Assembly (NCBI RefSeq): GCF_020509005.1 | Contig: NC_063016.1 | Location: 1,860,001-1,924,000 of the forward strand | From: Fulvia fulva | Taxonomy: Eukaryota; Ascomycota; Dothideomycetes; Mycosphaerellales; Mycosphaerellaceae | Length of the DNA stretch: 64,000 nucleotides | Direction of reading: 5' to 3' | In this document: piece after piece, positions 33,800 to 46,405 of the stretch | Numbering within the stretch: the first letter of the stretch is position 1 | Layout of the letters: each line of letters opens with the position of its first letter | Program-made: the position numbers and the translations under genes | The notes under the pieces: generated by a model | What the model saw: only the letters and a program-made list of their open reading frames with translations | Database searches by the model: none | What the model was told of the DNA's origin: nothing

Positions 33800-35950
33800 A
33801 CCGTTTACGCTATACGAATAGGGCATTAATAGGCCCTAGCGGCTGTTCCGAGGGCGTGGGCCTTAACTTAGCTCGAGGCTTAGGTGTCCTTCTAAGAGTC
33901 TCCCCTAACGCTACCGTTAACTAGCTTCTACTAGCCCTAGAACCGGCGTCCCTAATCATCTCTACCTCCTACTAACCGAGTTCTTCCTACCGGATCTTAT
34001 CTTCGAGTTCTAGTCGTATAGCTTTAGTAGCCTCGGCTCGTACCCTTAATGCCTATATACTAGACCTAGTTCGAGGATTCGGGTTCTTTATAATTCCTAC
34101 TAGAGCTTTGCCTCGAGATTTGTTACTCTAGATTAGGTAGGCCTTAACCTCAAACTCGTCGTAGTTTATAATCCTATACCCTTATAGAGCCGGTTCTTCT
34201 TCTTCCTTAAACTAGATCTAGTAACTACTAGCGGCCGTCAGTTACTACCTAGATCTAACATCTTAAGGGCCGTATTCTATAAGGTGTCGGTTATTAGGTA
34301 GAGGTTTAGAGTAGTTAGGAAGCTTTACGCTTAAGACACTAGTATGATCTCGACCTATCTATTGTTTCCGAAGCGTAGGGATTTTCATGTCCTTATTAAA
34401 TAGAATTGGGCTATAGTGTTCCTTAAGCTACGGAAGTATATAAAGGAGCTTAGGTTTGCTATAGTCCCGTCGGAAGTTGAACTTAGGGGGATTTAGATCG
34501 GTCTTCTTTCCTAGGTACTACTAGTTGTTCGTCGTTAAAAAGACATACCCTTATAAGATAAGGAATAGCATCGCGGGGCACCTATTAGCCTAATGTTCCG
34601 TACTGCTATAGTTATAATAGCACCTATTAAGCGCTTTAGACTACTCGCGGTTCTATAACTACGGGCGCTATATTAAGTAAACCTATAGTTTAGGCACGCA
34701 ATCGGGGTTTTCTAGTTATATAGACCTTTAATTTTCACTAGGGTTAAAGGATCTAACCTCCGCCGCGCGACCTCGTTAGTAAGCCCGAATACTTATTTCT
34801 ACTATTTTCTAAATAAGGTTATCGTTAATAGTAGCGGAAACAGCTAGTTTGTTAAGTATATTAATCTTAGGGATTAAACGCGGCATCTGCTTTATAACTG
34901 ACCGATAGAGCTACGGTAAAGTAAGTAGAAAGTCCGTATATACGGCCTTCTATCCTTCTTTACTATTAGCGATACTTGTCGCCTTGTCTAGTATCTTTTA
35001 AAAGCGCCGAAACTTCTTAGGCTACTTCGGATAGAGCCTACATTTCTTATAAACTGCCTTAGCAACTGACTCTAGGAGCCTATAAAGTAGAAGACGGCTC
35101 CGGGAGCTGTTATCGAGGTCTTCGGGATTAATTAGGTTACTAGAGGCTACGAAGAGACGGATAAACTCCTTTATATCCTATTCCTTAGGGCTTTTCCCTT
35201 ACTCGGCCCGGACTATCTCTTCTAGATATTCTCGACTTCCTAATATCGAATGGGTATCGAATCTCAAAATTTTAGCTAAGAAGGACCTCCTAAAGGTGCT
35301 CCGCCTCACTTACTACGCCTCTAACCTTATTACTAAACGTCGGATAGTAGTCTCGTAGTTACGCTCGAAACGACCCTAGAAGTTATCTTTCTTGATTAAT
35401 AGCCTTAGTAGATACTAGTCTATAAGATTATTGAACCTCTCCTAGAATTCAGTAGCGTTCCTACTATTAAAGAGGGGGTTTTCCGGACTCCCTAGAGTAG
35501 GGAAGCGAGGTCCTACAATTTCTATAGTAATAGCAAGACGGCTAAACAATGCTGCTATCGCATCCGGACTATAGGGCATTCCTAACGTCATAGTGCCCTT
35601 ATTTAAGTCATCCTCTTCTTAGTCATTTCGTCGTGCTCTTTCCTTACCCTTATTAGAGCCTAAAGCCTCCGGGGTATTGTCTTTGTCGCTATCCGAGTCT
35701 TCTATCCCTTCTAGGATTATAGCCTCCCTATAAGGCCTATAGGCCTTCGTTAGACTTTCTAGTAACTCTTGGCTAGCTCTAATACTAGTAAACGACTCGA
35801 ACCTCGATAAAGATATAACTAAAACTTATGACCTTGTTTGTAACCGTAACCTTGCTCGTGACGTTATACTTGCTTTGCTTATTACTAAGAGCCTTGACCT
35901 TAGGTGCCTTAATACCTTAAGATTTCGACTTCGAGTCGACCTTGACCTTG
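33800..35950 (-). pseudogene. G3 gag and gag-pol linker region
   Basis: By position between the RT/protease region and the 5' LTR this must hold G3 gag. By-eye translation gives charged, helix-rich fragments but no clear zinc knuckle. Stops are frequent. The call rests mainly on element architecture. Confidence 0.45.
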
Positions 35951-36020
35951 ATTTTGCTAAGATGTACTAATAATACCACCGGGTATATACTTGAAACCCC
36001 CCCTTTATTAACTACTAAAA

Positions 36021-36346
36021 TATAGACGACTAACTACCCTAGTAAGTAAGGGCGCGCCTAGTCACCTTAGGATAGCTTACGCGTAGGTGTATATATTTAG
36101 CGGTCCGCGGGCCGTGAAATCTATACTAAGATCCTAAAAGATAATAAATCTGAAATTCTTAGATTCCCGTATTTTTGCCTTATAGAGAGATTCTTCGTAA
36201 ATCCTAGCTTCCTACTAAGGTCGCCTCCTAGCTATATATATCTTAGCAGTACCCCTATATACCCCTACTACGTAATTAACCGTTAAAGGTTAACGAGATT
36301 CGACGCGTAAATTTTAGGGTCTAAAGGGGCCCTTAGCTCGTTAACA
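36021..36346 (-). repeat. G3 5' LTR
   Basis: 326 bp. On the minus strand it starts TGTTAACG (unmutated TG) and ends GTCTATA (CA changed to TA). It is the partner of the left LTR. In 36000-36020 I could not assign a primer-binding site because of RIP changes. Confidence 0.87.
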
Positions 36347-36350
36347 CTAT

Positions 36351-39300
36351 CTAGTTAGGCTAGTAGTTATAATTAAATCGTACTAATAATAACTACAGTC
36401 GCGTAAATAAGCGTATTAGTTAAGTTAATAGATCACCTCTCTCCTTTACGTAAAACGCGCGCCTCCCTACTCTTATAGGGCCCTTATATACCTACTAAGA
36501 GGGTAGTCTTATCTACTACGTAATAGCATAATATAGCTATACCCGGTAGTACTACTAACGGGGTGCTCTTACCTAAGCAACCTCTTTATCTAGATTCTAG
36601 TAAGTATAAGCGTTAGTTGCTTATACGCGCTAAGCTTTTCCTAACCGTATCTACTAAAACGTAGACACTCGATAACCTAGGCACCGATACCGCCCTAGGT
36701 ACCTATCCTTCCGACGACGACTCGAACTTCGCCGCCGAATAATAAGAGATCGAGAAGGATCTACTACCTAAAGAATAGTAGTTTGCCTTGACCTCCGACC
36801 CTATTAACTTCGTACAATTCCTTAACGAAGAATAGATCTTAGAAGAAGGAGGAATTAAGGTGTACAAGATTATAGAGTCAAGAGATAATATATCTATATA
36901 AGATAGTAAAACTAATAACATACGCTAACCTAAGGAGTAGGCAATCGCCTTAGAGTATACTACTATTAAGAGCCTAGCTAAGTTCGCGACTCGTACTATA
37001 GTACACCCGGAGATTATGTTTTACCTCGTTCGCTAGATATAGTCAGACTTTATCACACTTTTCAACTAGGTCGAGTCCCTAAAGAAGGCTAATAAGGTTA
37101 TATAGTATAAGTACGCCGATATAAAGAAGGAACGTAATATCGTATCCGAGAGTCTTAGTTAACTCGAAAAGGATAAGGATGTTAAGGGCCTCTTTATATT
37201 TCTACTTTAATAAATACTAGAAGTATAAGAGTCAGATATAAGACCTTTACGAAGCTAATTAGCGCCTCCGATAGGACAATAATACGTACTTCGGACAGGT
37301 CGAGGAGTCGTAGGTAGGTATATTACCTAAGGACATTAAAGCCCTATCTAAGCGCAATTAGGCTCTAAATAAGAAGGTAGTAGAACTGAAGGCTTAGCTA
37401 GTAGCTAAGGACACGAACGGTACTAGCGATACTAGCGGTACTAACGGTAATAATAATAATGACCGTAGTCATAAGGTCCGCGTCTACTCCCCTCGTCGTA
37501 ACGGTGTTTTACGATCATCTACGCCTCCTACTTAGTAGGACCGTATAGGTAGAGGTACCTAACGAGGAGGTAGTAGAGGTAGTAGCGATAACGACGGAAA
37601 CAACTCTAATAACGATAAGGGTAGAGATAATAGTCGACTACGCCGTTACCTACGCCGTAACTCCTTACGACGAGAACGCTAGGGCATACCTAGTAGTACT
37701 TCTATAGTGACTAGTAATACCGCCGTTAGCTAGCTCACTACTATCGAACCCTCCGTCAATATTTTATATACTAACAAGTTAGTTAAGGACCTAGAAAGTA
37801 AGTTCGATAATAAGAATATGAACTTTAACCGTTAGCTCGATTAGCTAGAGATTAAGCTGTCCGTAATATAGTTCTAGACTATCGAGGACAGACTACGCTA
37901 CATCCTTAACTACCTCGACGGGTACCCGTACTAGCTATACAATCCGCGAGTACCCTCTAAGCGTACTAAGCGTAATTACGTTAATCCCTTCAAGTCTATA
38001 GATAGGATAATCCAATTCCTTATCGATCGGTATAGTAAGAAGGACGTCGTAGGTAAGGCCTTCTAGAAGCTCTAGGTCTTATAGTAGGGTAAGAACGAGT
38101 TATTTTCCATTTTTATCGCTAAGTACGACGAATAGCGCAACTTATACGACCTATTAGCTAAGACTAATCACCACCTACTCGAGGGTAAGCTTAACTATAA
38201 ATATAAAGAGGCACTGCCTATAGAGACTAAGGACCGTAAAGACTTGGTCGACCTATACTATAAGCTCGAAGCTAAGTTCGAGCGCCTAAAGTCAAAGACC
38301 CTAGCTATACTACGACTACCTCGTAGTACTAGCGGTAGTAACGGTACTATACCTATCGCGCCCGGCGTAGCCTAAGGTTTAGGCCTTAAGCTATACGCTT
38401 AGATACCGCGCGAATTCAAGGAACTTAAGAAGCTCGAGCCTAAGGAGAAGGCTAGCATTATCGTAGTAGGTAGTTATGTCCGCTACCGCCGTATAGACTA
38501 TAACTTTTACTCGCTAGACTGCCCTATTAAGTAGTATAAGCGCCCTCCGCCGCGCGCAAATACTAGCTCTATAATATAGGTACCGGCCAACCCTTAGTAA
38601 TAGGGAAATAGCTAGACTAACGCTTAAGTACGACAACCGTTAGTCCTACTTACGAACATAATACTAAGAAGGAGATATAGCGAGATACGGTAATATAAGG
38701 ACTAGAGTACGCTTTACGTATATTAGTAAGCTCTCTAATACCGCCTATTATACGAGGGGTACTGAGGCCGAGAGTGTCCCCTTACCTTATAATACCTAGT
38801 AGTATAGATAGTAATTAAGCTCTTACCTTCCTTAATTATAGTGCTACCTCTTAGTATATAAATTCTATATACGCTCGTATATATAATCTTCCTCGACTCT
38901 AGGAAGAACCTCTTTAATTAGGACTAGCTAATAGCGGCTCCGCTAACGAGCTTATTACCGAGTCTACGTACTTTCCTTTTAATATCGGCGACTACATCGA
39001 GATCCTTAGCTACTATTTAGTAGAATTACTAGAGTATAATATCGTGCTCGGCTCTAGTTAGTTTATAGACTACGAACTAATAATGTAATAGGAGAAGGGC
39101 ATTATAATAATAAATCATTTGAAATGCCGTACCTATAAGGCAAACTAGAGGTCTAATAAGTACCTAATAGTATAGTCTATTAACTATCTAGCTACGCTAC
39201 TACTATTAGGTAATTATCGACCGCCGATAGTAGAAGATAACCCCGACGAAGTCACTACTCCTACGCTATCGTTACCTAAGTATATACCCTAACTATAGTT

Positions 39301-41408
39301 CTATACGACGTTCGAGGACGAAGAGGATAACTTCCGTATATATACTCGATAACCGTTACCGGTAGACGGCGTTAAGACGTTAAAGCGACCGTACTAATAT
39401 ACGAAATAAAAGTAACGAGTTATCGAACTAGAACTAGAGATCGATATCGTAAACATCTCCGCGGCCTACGTAGTAAAACTAGCTCGTAAGAAAGGAGCGG
39501 AAGTCTATATAATATAGAATATACTACCTAGTTAGAAGTACTACGCTAATCTATTACGAGCTTACGTAATAGTACCGACTAGGTAAGACTTCGATCCTAC
39601 TAGGCTCTACGCTATAAACCTTCGGAAGGTATAGTTAGTAAACCCCTTAACAGTATATATAATAATAGTGAACAACGACTTCGACAGATTTATAAAAGGT
39701 AAAGACAAGGACTAAGATACTAAGGTCTACTTACCCTAGGAACTATACGATTTCGAGGACTATTTTAACCGTTAGGATATATTAAAGATCCTACCTTACC
39801 GCCCTAGTAAAGACTATAAAATATACCTTAAAGACGAAACCAAGTCACCTCCTTTTAAGCGGCTATACGTAATATCGTCTCGCGAGAATAAGGTAATTAA
39901 GAAGTAGGTCGATCATTAGCTAGAATCTAGAGCGATATAACGAAGCACGAGCCCGGCTTCTATACTAGTACTAATTATACGTAAACTGGGCGGCGGTCTA
40001 CGGGTCTATATCGACTATAGAGCTCTTAACGCCCTTACGGTCAGAAGTAGATACCTAATACCGCTATTCTAAGAAACGCTAACCCGCCTAAATAGGAAGA
40101 AGTACTTTACTAAACTCGATATCATCTCTACCTTTAACCGTATTCGTATTACGGAGGGCTACGAATAGAAAACTACGTTTAGTACTCGCTATAGTTAATT
40201 CGAGTATGTAGTAATGCCTTTCGGCCTATATAATGCTCTAGGAACATTCCAATTATATATTAACGATACGCTTAGGGAGTATCTCGATAACTTCTATTTA
40301 GTATACCTAGATAATATCCTGATCTTTAGCGACACATTTGAGGAACATATATAATACGTACGTAAAGTGCTATAGCGTATACGTAAACCCGGCCTATAAT
40401 TAGACATCGACAAATGCGAGTTCTACTAAATAGAGACGAAGTACCTTAGTGTTATTATAGGAGTCGACGGTATCCGTATAGACCTAGAAAAGGTCGACGT
40501 AGTTAAGAACTAGCTTACTCTAATATGCCTAAAGGATATATAAGCATTCCTTAGGTTCGGAAACTTCTATCGAAGGTTTATATAGAACTTCTCTAAAATC
40601 TATATACCCCTTACGAATTTAATAAAGACTAGTAAGAATAGTAAGCCAATACTATTCGTTTAGACAATAGAATACAAAGTAGCCTTCTAAGGATTAAAAG
40701 ATGTATTCTTGACGGATACGGTACTCGTATACTTTGTACTAGGGTTAGAAACTATAGTCGAAACGGATGCCTTAGATTTCGTTACTACGGTAGTAATTTT
40801 ATAGAAACACGGAGACGTCTAGAGACCGGTAGTATATATATCGAAGAAGATGTTACTATAGGAGTATAACTACGGGATTTACAATAAGGAACTATTAGCT
40901 ATTGTCCTCGCCTTCGAAGAATAGAGACCTAAGCTTACCGTCAACTTAGACGATAATATAGATACCAATTTCGAGAATACGAAGGATATAGACAACAATC
41001 CCGTTATTATCTACTCCGATCATAAGAACCTAGAATACTTTATAAGTACGAAACAACTTAATAGACGGTAGGTACGCTAGGCATAGTTCCTAGTACAGTT
41101 TGTATTTAAAATTACCTATTATTTAGGTATATAGGGCATAAAGCCTAATAGTCTTACTAGACAATCGTAAGATCTACCGTCGGATCTAAGCGATCCACGT
41201 CTATAGTATTAGAGCTAGGTTATCCTACCGCCCGCTCGCCTCGATATTAAGCTCAATTTAAGCGAGCTACGGGAGGGGAAGGTAGCGTAGTAGGTAGTAT
41301 AGTAGAATTTACTTATATAAGTCAAGGCTCTATATAACGAAGAGACCGTTTAGGCTACTATATAATAGCTATCCTAGAACTAGTAAGTACCCCTATTACG
41401 TAAATATA
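36351..41408 (+). pseudogene. G2 chromovirus relic: leader, gag, protease, RT, RNase H
   Basis: Plus-strand gypsy body, RIP-degenerated. The first 300 bp (36351-36650) are untranslated leader with no readable domain. Gag follows (about 36650-38650), with a coiled-coil middle, a Ser/Gly/Asn/Arg-rich segment near 37430-37700, and a degenerate C/H knuckle near 38470-38530. Protease remnants lie near 38940-39070. [12 protein letters not shown], then [20 protein letters not shown] and a YLDNI-type active site near 40300. The Trp of the conserved EWKT motif is TAG at 40166-40168. RNase H: YNKELLAI and IIYSDHKNLEYF (near 41010-41045). The minus-strand 72-codon frame at 36703-36921 is a shadow of gag. 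Confidence 0.83.
41393..41408. repeat. LINE C target-site duplication, left copy (16 bp)
   Basis: CTATTACGTAAATATA is repeated exactly at 46390-46405, fixing both ends of LINE C. Confidence 0.93.
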
Positions 41409-44400
41409 GATATACTACGAGAAAGGGAATCATCGATCTCTACGCTAAAACACGACACATTCGAAAGCTCTTATTAAGGCTATTCTAACGATATATAAAG
41501 CAGGCCACTGCCCCTAGGACTAAGTGAGTTCTACCTTATTTAATCTAGACAGCTTAAAGCTCTCTTCACCCTATTTCTTCAGCTCCAAACGCCGCGGAGG
41601 TGCCTGGCTACATTAGGCAACTCCTAGGTAATAGTAGCCTAGGCTACGGTACTAACGGCGCCTACGGCCCTATAGGCGAAGCCTTCCTAGGACAACTAGT
41701 AGCAACTTATAGAGGACGTAAAAAGTATAGAAACTAACGATTAGCTCCCTTACCGGTCTCTATAGGTAATGATCACTTAGCTACGTACGGCGCTTATACT
41801 GTCGTATTACCGAGGGCAATAAGAAATAAGGACGACGTCCTAGGCGATTAGTAAGGCCACCCGGAATTAACACCCCTATAGCTAGGTATCGGTCGCGGTA
41901 TCGATACTAGGCCCCCGCCTAACGTACGATATAGTTACGATCCGTATTGTAGTAAAGGAAGACTAGGCCGAAGTTACGAAGCTATCGAACAAGGAGCTCG
42001 CCTAACGAATTAACTAACTAGGGGTGGTCGTAGTGAACTAATAGTCTAACGGCACTCTATAGATCTATACTAGCTCTACTACTACTAGGAGGCACCTAGA
42101 GGTATAGCTATAGTAGGCATCTAAGGTTACGGTATTAGCGAAGGTCTTAACAAAACAATTTACGATCCTAGTCTACGATATGCCTAAGGAGTTTGACCTA
42201 ACTAACTAGGGTCACCTACGCGCTCTCTAAGAGGACAACCCGGTCACTCTTAACTCTCTAATCTAGAAGGCGACTTGGCTCTATAGGAAATGGCTAGAAG
42301 GTAAGAAGGCCTCGGCGCTAATAATATAGCTATAAGACGCAAAAGCGGCGGATCTAGCGATAGAACAAGACCTAGTCTAGTAATATAGCCTCAAGATAGT
42401 AGAAAAGCACTCCTTATCCTTTCGTGTCCTCTAATGCTTCAAATGCTAACAGTATAGACACCAAACCTATACGTGTATAAACAAGTAGGCCTACTCGAAC
42501 TATATAGGAGACTATATATCTAGGGACTATATATCGACTACGAGACGGTACGCGAACTGTCCGGGGCACTACCTATCGTATAGTACGGAATGCCTATAGC
42601 GGAAACTAGCGAAAAACAAGGCAATCATAAACAGAACCGTCGCCCTAAGATTCTACGGCGACCGTGAGGCTAGCCTATACCGGAACTAACTACCGGCGGT
42701 CGGGTATAAGCGCCCTAGGGCCGAGAACGATATAAAGGATGCGTAACCTAGGGCGTACGGGAGGCCACGTGCTCTACTAGCTACGGCGAGGGAATCTAAC
42801 TAGGCCCGGCTCCCCTTTAGTATATAGCCGATAGGCGTAGACTAGGACGTATAGGGTAGTAGGACATAGGACGATATAGAGGAAATGATTGTTGATACCG
42901 ATAACTAGCCTCGACACGCTTAGCATTATCTAGTATAACGTTAACTATAGTAAGGATATAGTCTAGAACCATTTCCTATACGAGGCGGACCCGCGCGTCT
43001 ACTACGTCCTTATAATCTAGGAGCTATAGATTAACCCGTACTATAAGAGACTAACGACCTACAAGTTACTAGGCTATACAATATACCTACGAAACGACGG
43101 TAGACCCCGTACGTACTTCTATGTTAGTAAGGACATACTAGAATCCGACTAGGAGGTAGTGTACTACGTAGACGAAGAAGGCGGGGGCGATATTACCTCC
43201 CTCTACGTAGGTAGCACCTAGATACACAACCTATATATACAACCGCTAGCCTCGAGGTCTAGCCGCGACCTTAGGGTCTATAGACACCTAGACAGTACGC
43301 TTAAGAGACAAGGGTACTATATCGTAGTAGGAGACTTTAATATATACTACCCTTCCTAGGAGAGCCTTATATAGCCGTACCCTATAGCCGACGAAGTACT
43401 CGACTTGATAGCGAGCAACGTAATTGCCCTTAATACCCCGAAGGACCTAGGCACCTAGAAGAGAGGGGGACTCTAAGGCACGATCGACCTCTCCTAGATC
43501 TTAGATAGCTACTACTATACGGTAACCTACTATAGGATCGAACATAAACTCGAGGCGTCGTTAGACTATATACTAGTCAGGACCTCTATTACAATATAGA
43601 TATAACGTATATTAGCGAGAACCCCTAAGCTAAACTAGGGAAAGGCCTACTAGGCTAACATCTAGGCGTACCTCGATAACTCTAAGAGGCTAGTCTAGAT
43701 CGCGTAGTAGTAATATAATAGTAAAGACGAGATAGACGAAGCAGTCTAGGGGTTAATAGACGAAATAAGAAAAGCGACCTTACTTCACGTTCCGCTTGCC
43801 TAACTAAAGACATAGTCTAAACTATACTAGACGCCGGAGTGCACTACGGTAGTAAGAGAAGTAAGGAGAGCCCGCCGGGTGTAGACGAGTAGCTATAGCG
43901 AGGAGGCCTAGAACGTATATAGGGAGGTATACTAATAGAAGAAAGCTATAATACGAAGGGAGAAAGCAGTCGGCTAGAGGGCTATAGTAGAAGAAATCGC
44001 CGGCAAGCTAGAGAGGATGTAGAAGCTAGCGAAATGGGCCCGACAGGACCCTATATAGGGCCCCTCCTTCTCTATCCTAGCGCTATAATCGCCTAGTAGC
44101 CCGGTTAGCGACCCCGAGGCCAAGGCGCGTCTACTAGCTAGTAAGTTCTTCCCGCCCCTAGTCGAGGCTAATCTAAGCGATATAAACAGCTCTACTCCCC
44201 TAGCCCCTAGTATCGCGGTCTAATAGGAGGTGTCCGAGGGAGAAGTTGCCGCTATACTTAGGAAGTTGCCGGCGAAGAAAGCCCCGGGGCCGGATAGGAT
44301 CCTAAACGAGCTACTAAAGAAGTGTAGAGATTAACTAGCCCTAGTAGTCGTAGCGATCTTTAACGCCTGCCTATAGACCGGATACTACCCGATAGCATTT

Positions 44401-46389
44401 AAAAAATCGACGACAGTAGTCCTACGTAAGCCGTAGAAGGAAGACTATACGTAGGTGAAGTCGTACCGCCTAATTGCGCTCCTTAACACTCTTAGGAAGG
44501 CGCTTAAGAAGCTAGTTATAACGAGACTCTCCGAGGCGGTAGAGGAACACTCCCTACTCCCGGATACCTAGATAGGTGCGCGCCTATAGCGATCGACGCT
44601 ATCCGCGATAGAACTTATCACCTCTTAGGTAAAGGCTATCTAGTATAAGAATAGGGACAAGGTAGCTTCCTTACTTAGCCTAGACATATCGGGAGCCTTC
44701 GACTACGTGTCACACCCGCGGCTACTCTATATCCTAAGGTCGAAAGGACTCCCTAAGTAGCTTATTAACTTCGTACGGTCCTACCTCTAAAACCGTAGTA
44801 CGTCGATCCTAGTCGGTTAGTATAAAAGCTTATTTCAAGTAGTCTATACTAGAATCCCGTAAGGCTTAACGCTAGTACCTATTCTGTTCCTCTTCTTTAT
44901 AGCGACGCTACTCCTAGCCCTAGAATCCCAGAACACCGCTACGAGCGGCTTCGTAGACGATATAAACATCCTAGTATAGTCTTCCTCGACTAAGGAGAAC
45001 TATAGGCTACTAGAAGAGAAGCACAAGATCTACGAGGACTAGGCTAGGAGGCACGGGGCTCGGTTTGCCGTAGAAAAGTATAATCTGATATACTTTACGC
45101 GCCGGCTACGGTTCCACAATATATAAGCTTCTATCTAGATATAGGGGCACACGACTAACCCGGCAAATCAGCTTAGGATCCTCGGACTATAGGTAGACTA
45201 GGCGCTACGGTAGAGGAAGCACGTATAGGTAATATTACGGAAAGCTAAACAGAATATAGCATTATACTAGAGGCTCACTACGTCTATATAGGGGGCGGAC
45301 TTCCGGTAGTTACGACTTCTATATACGGCTATTATACGGCTAGTCCTTACCTATAGTAGCTAAGTGTAGTCCTTAGGCGAGAGGGCCTACCTATCGAAGG
45401 GACTCGTCGCGCCGCTAGCGAAGATCTAAAACTAATGCCTAAGGAAGGTCACCGGGGTATATAAGTCGATACTAACGAGGATACTTAAGTACGAGACCGC
45501 TATACCGCCGATCGACCTATATATCTAGGGACTACGGACCTCCTACTTAGGCAAGTCGGTATAGTACCTAGTATAGAAGGTCATCGCTAGTATAGTCGTA
45601 AGGGCCCGCGAGTTAGTACTAGTATATAAGGGTATTCGACCCGGAAACGAGCCGAACTACCGGGTAAGGGACGAATAGCTAGCAACATAATAGGAAGGTA
45701 AGAAATCGTTTGTAGAGTAACTATAGAAAGAGAGGTAGAACAACTAGGTTGTAGGGCATAGTAGACGCCCTTAGCTAGCGGGACAACCTAAGGAATAGTT
45801 AGCTACAAAATCCGCGGTCAAGTACCCCCCGAAGCTTATCTACTACCGCCTTACGAGGGCATAGAGTAGTATAGCAACCTAACTACGAAGCGAATACATC
45901 GGCCTCTAGGGGTACCTATTATAGAGGAAGGTTCTAGGATATACAAATACTAGCTGCCTCTACGGCTATCGCTCCTAGAACGTACGGTACGTACTCCTCG
46001 TCTATCCGAGGTGGTCGCTAGGAAGGGGGGAGTGGATAGTAAAGGCGAGGAACCGGACGATTAGGGCACTTCTTAACAACGCTAAGGACCTACGGCGTAT
46101 TACGAACTAGATACTAGAGAAGGACTAGCTAGAATAGTACCGCCTAGTAGGAGCAGTATAGGAAGAGAGGACACGACGTAGCGCGACGAGACCGGCTAGG
46201 AGCGGGGGCTAACGGGGTAGTGATATAGACTACGTACGTTCAGAGGGAAAGCTAAACTAGATAAGGAGTAGTCGGGGGCGGGAAGGGTTTTCACCTATTC
46301 GGGTTTCCCTTTATACATAACAATAGATATATACCTATATAGGCCGGATAGGGTTCTAGAATAGGAGAATAACAAATCTATCTATCTAT
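41409..46389 (+). mobile_element. LINE C (same family as LINEs A and B), full length, RIP-degenerated
   Basis: A plus-strand LINE of 4,981 bp inserted between the RNase H and integrase of G2, with a perfect 16-bp TSD and an (ATCT)n tail (46376-46389). ORF1 runs from about 41580 to 42890, with CFKC.QYRHQTYTC near 42436 (a CCHC knuckle). ORF2 runs from about 42940 to 46260: endonuclease with VGDFNIYYPSW near 43330, RT with LDISGAFDYVSH and TSGFVDDINIL near 44690-44980, and a C-terminal finger near 45950. It keeps some CA/TG pairs that LINE A has lost, so it is slightly less mutated. Stops throughout make it inactive. Confidence 0.92.
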
Positions 46390-46405
46390 CTATTACGTAA
46401 ATATA

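Larger units (their letters stand above)
28372..36346 (-). mobile_element. G3: complete but RIP-degenerated minus-strand Ty3/gypsy element
   Basis: A 7,975-bp element bounded by LTRs of 327 bp (28372-28698) and 326 bp (36021-36346) and by a short CTAT repeat (28368-28371 and 36347-36350). The minus-strand polypurine tract AATAGGGGAGGATA (complement of 28699-28712) abuts the left LTR, which is therefore the 3' LTR. Reading on the minus strand from right to left: 5' LTR, leader, gag (about 35950-33800), protease region, RT, RNase H, integrase (about 30700-29500), 3' end. All frames have many stops. No chromodomain was recognised. Confidence 0.87.
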
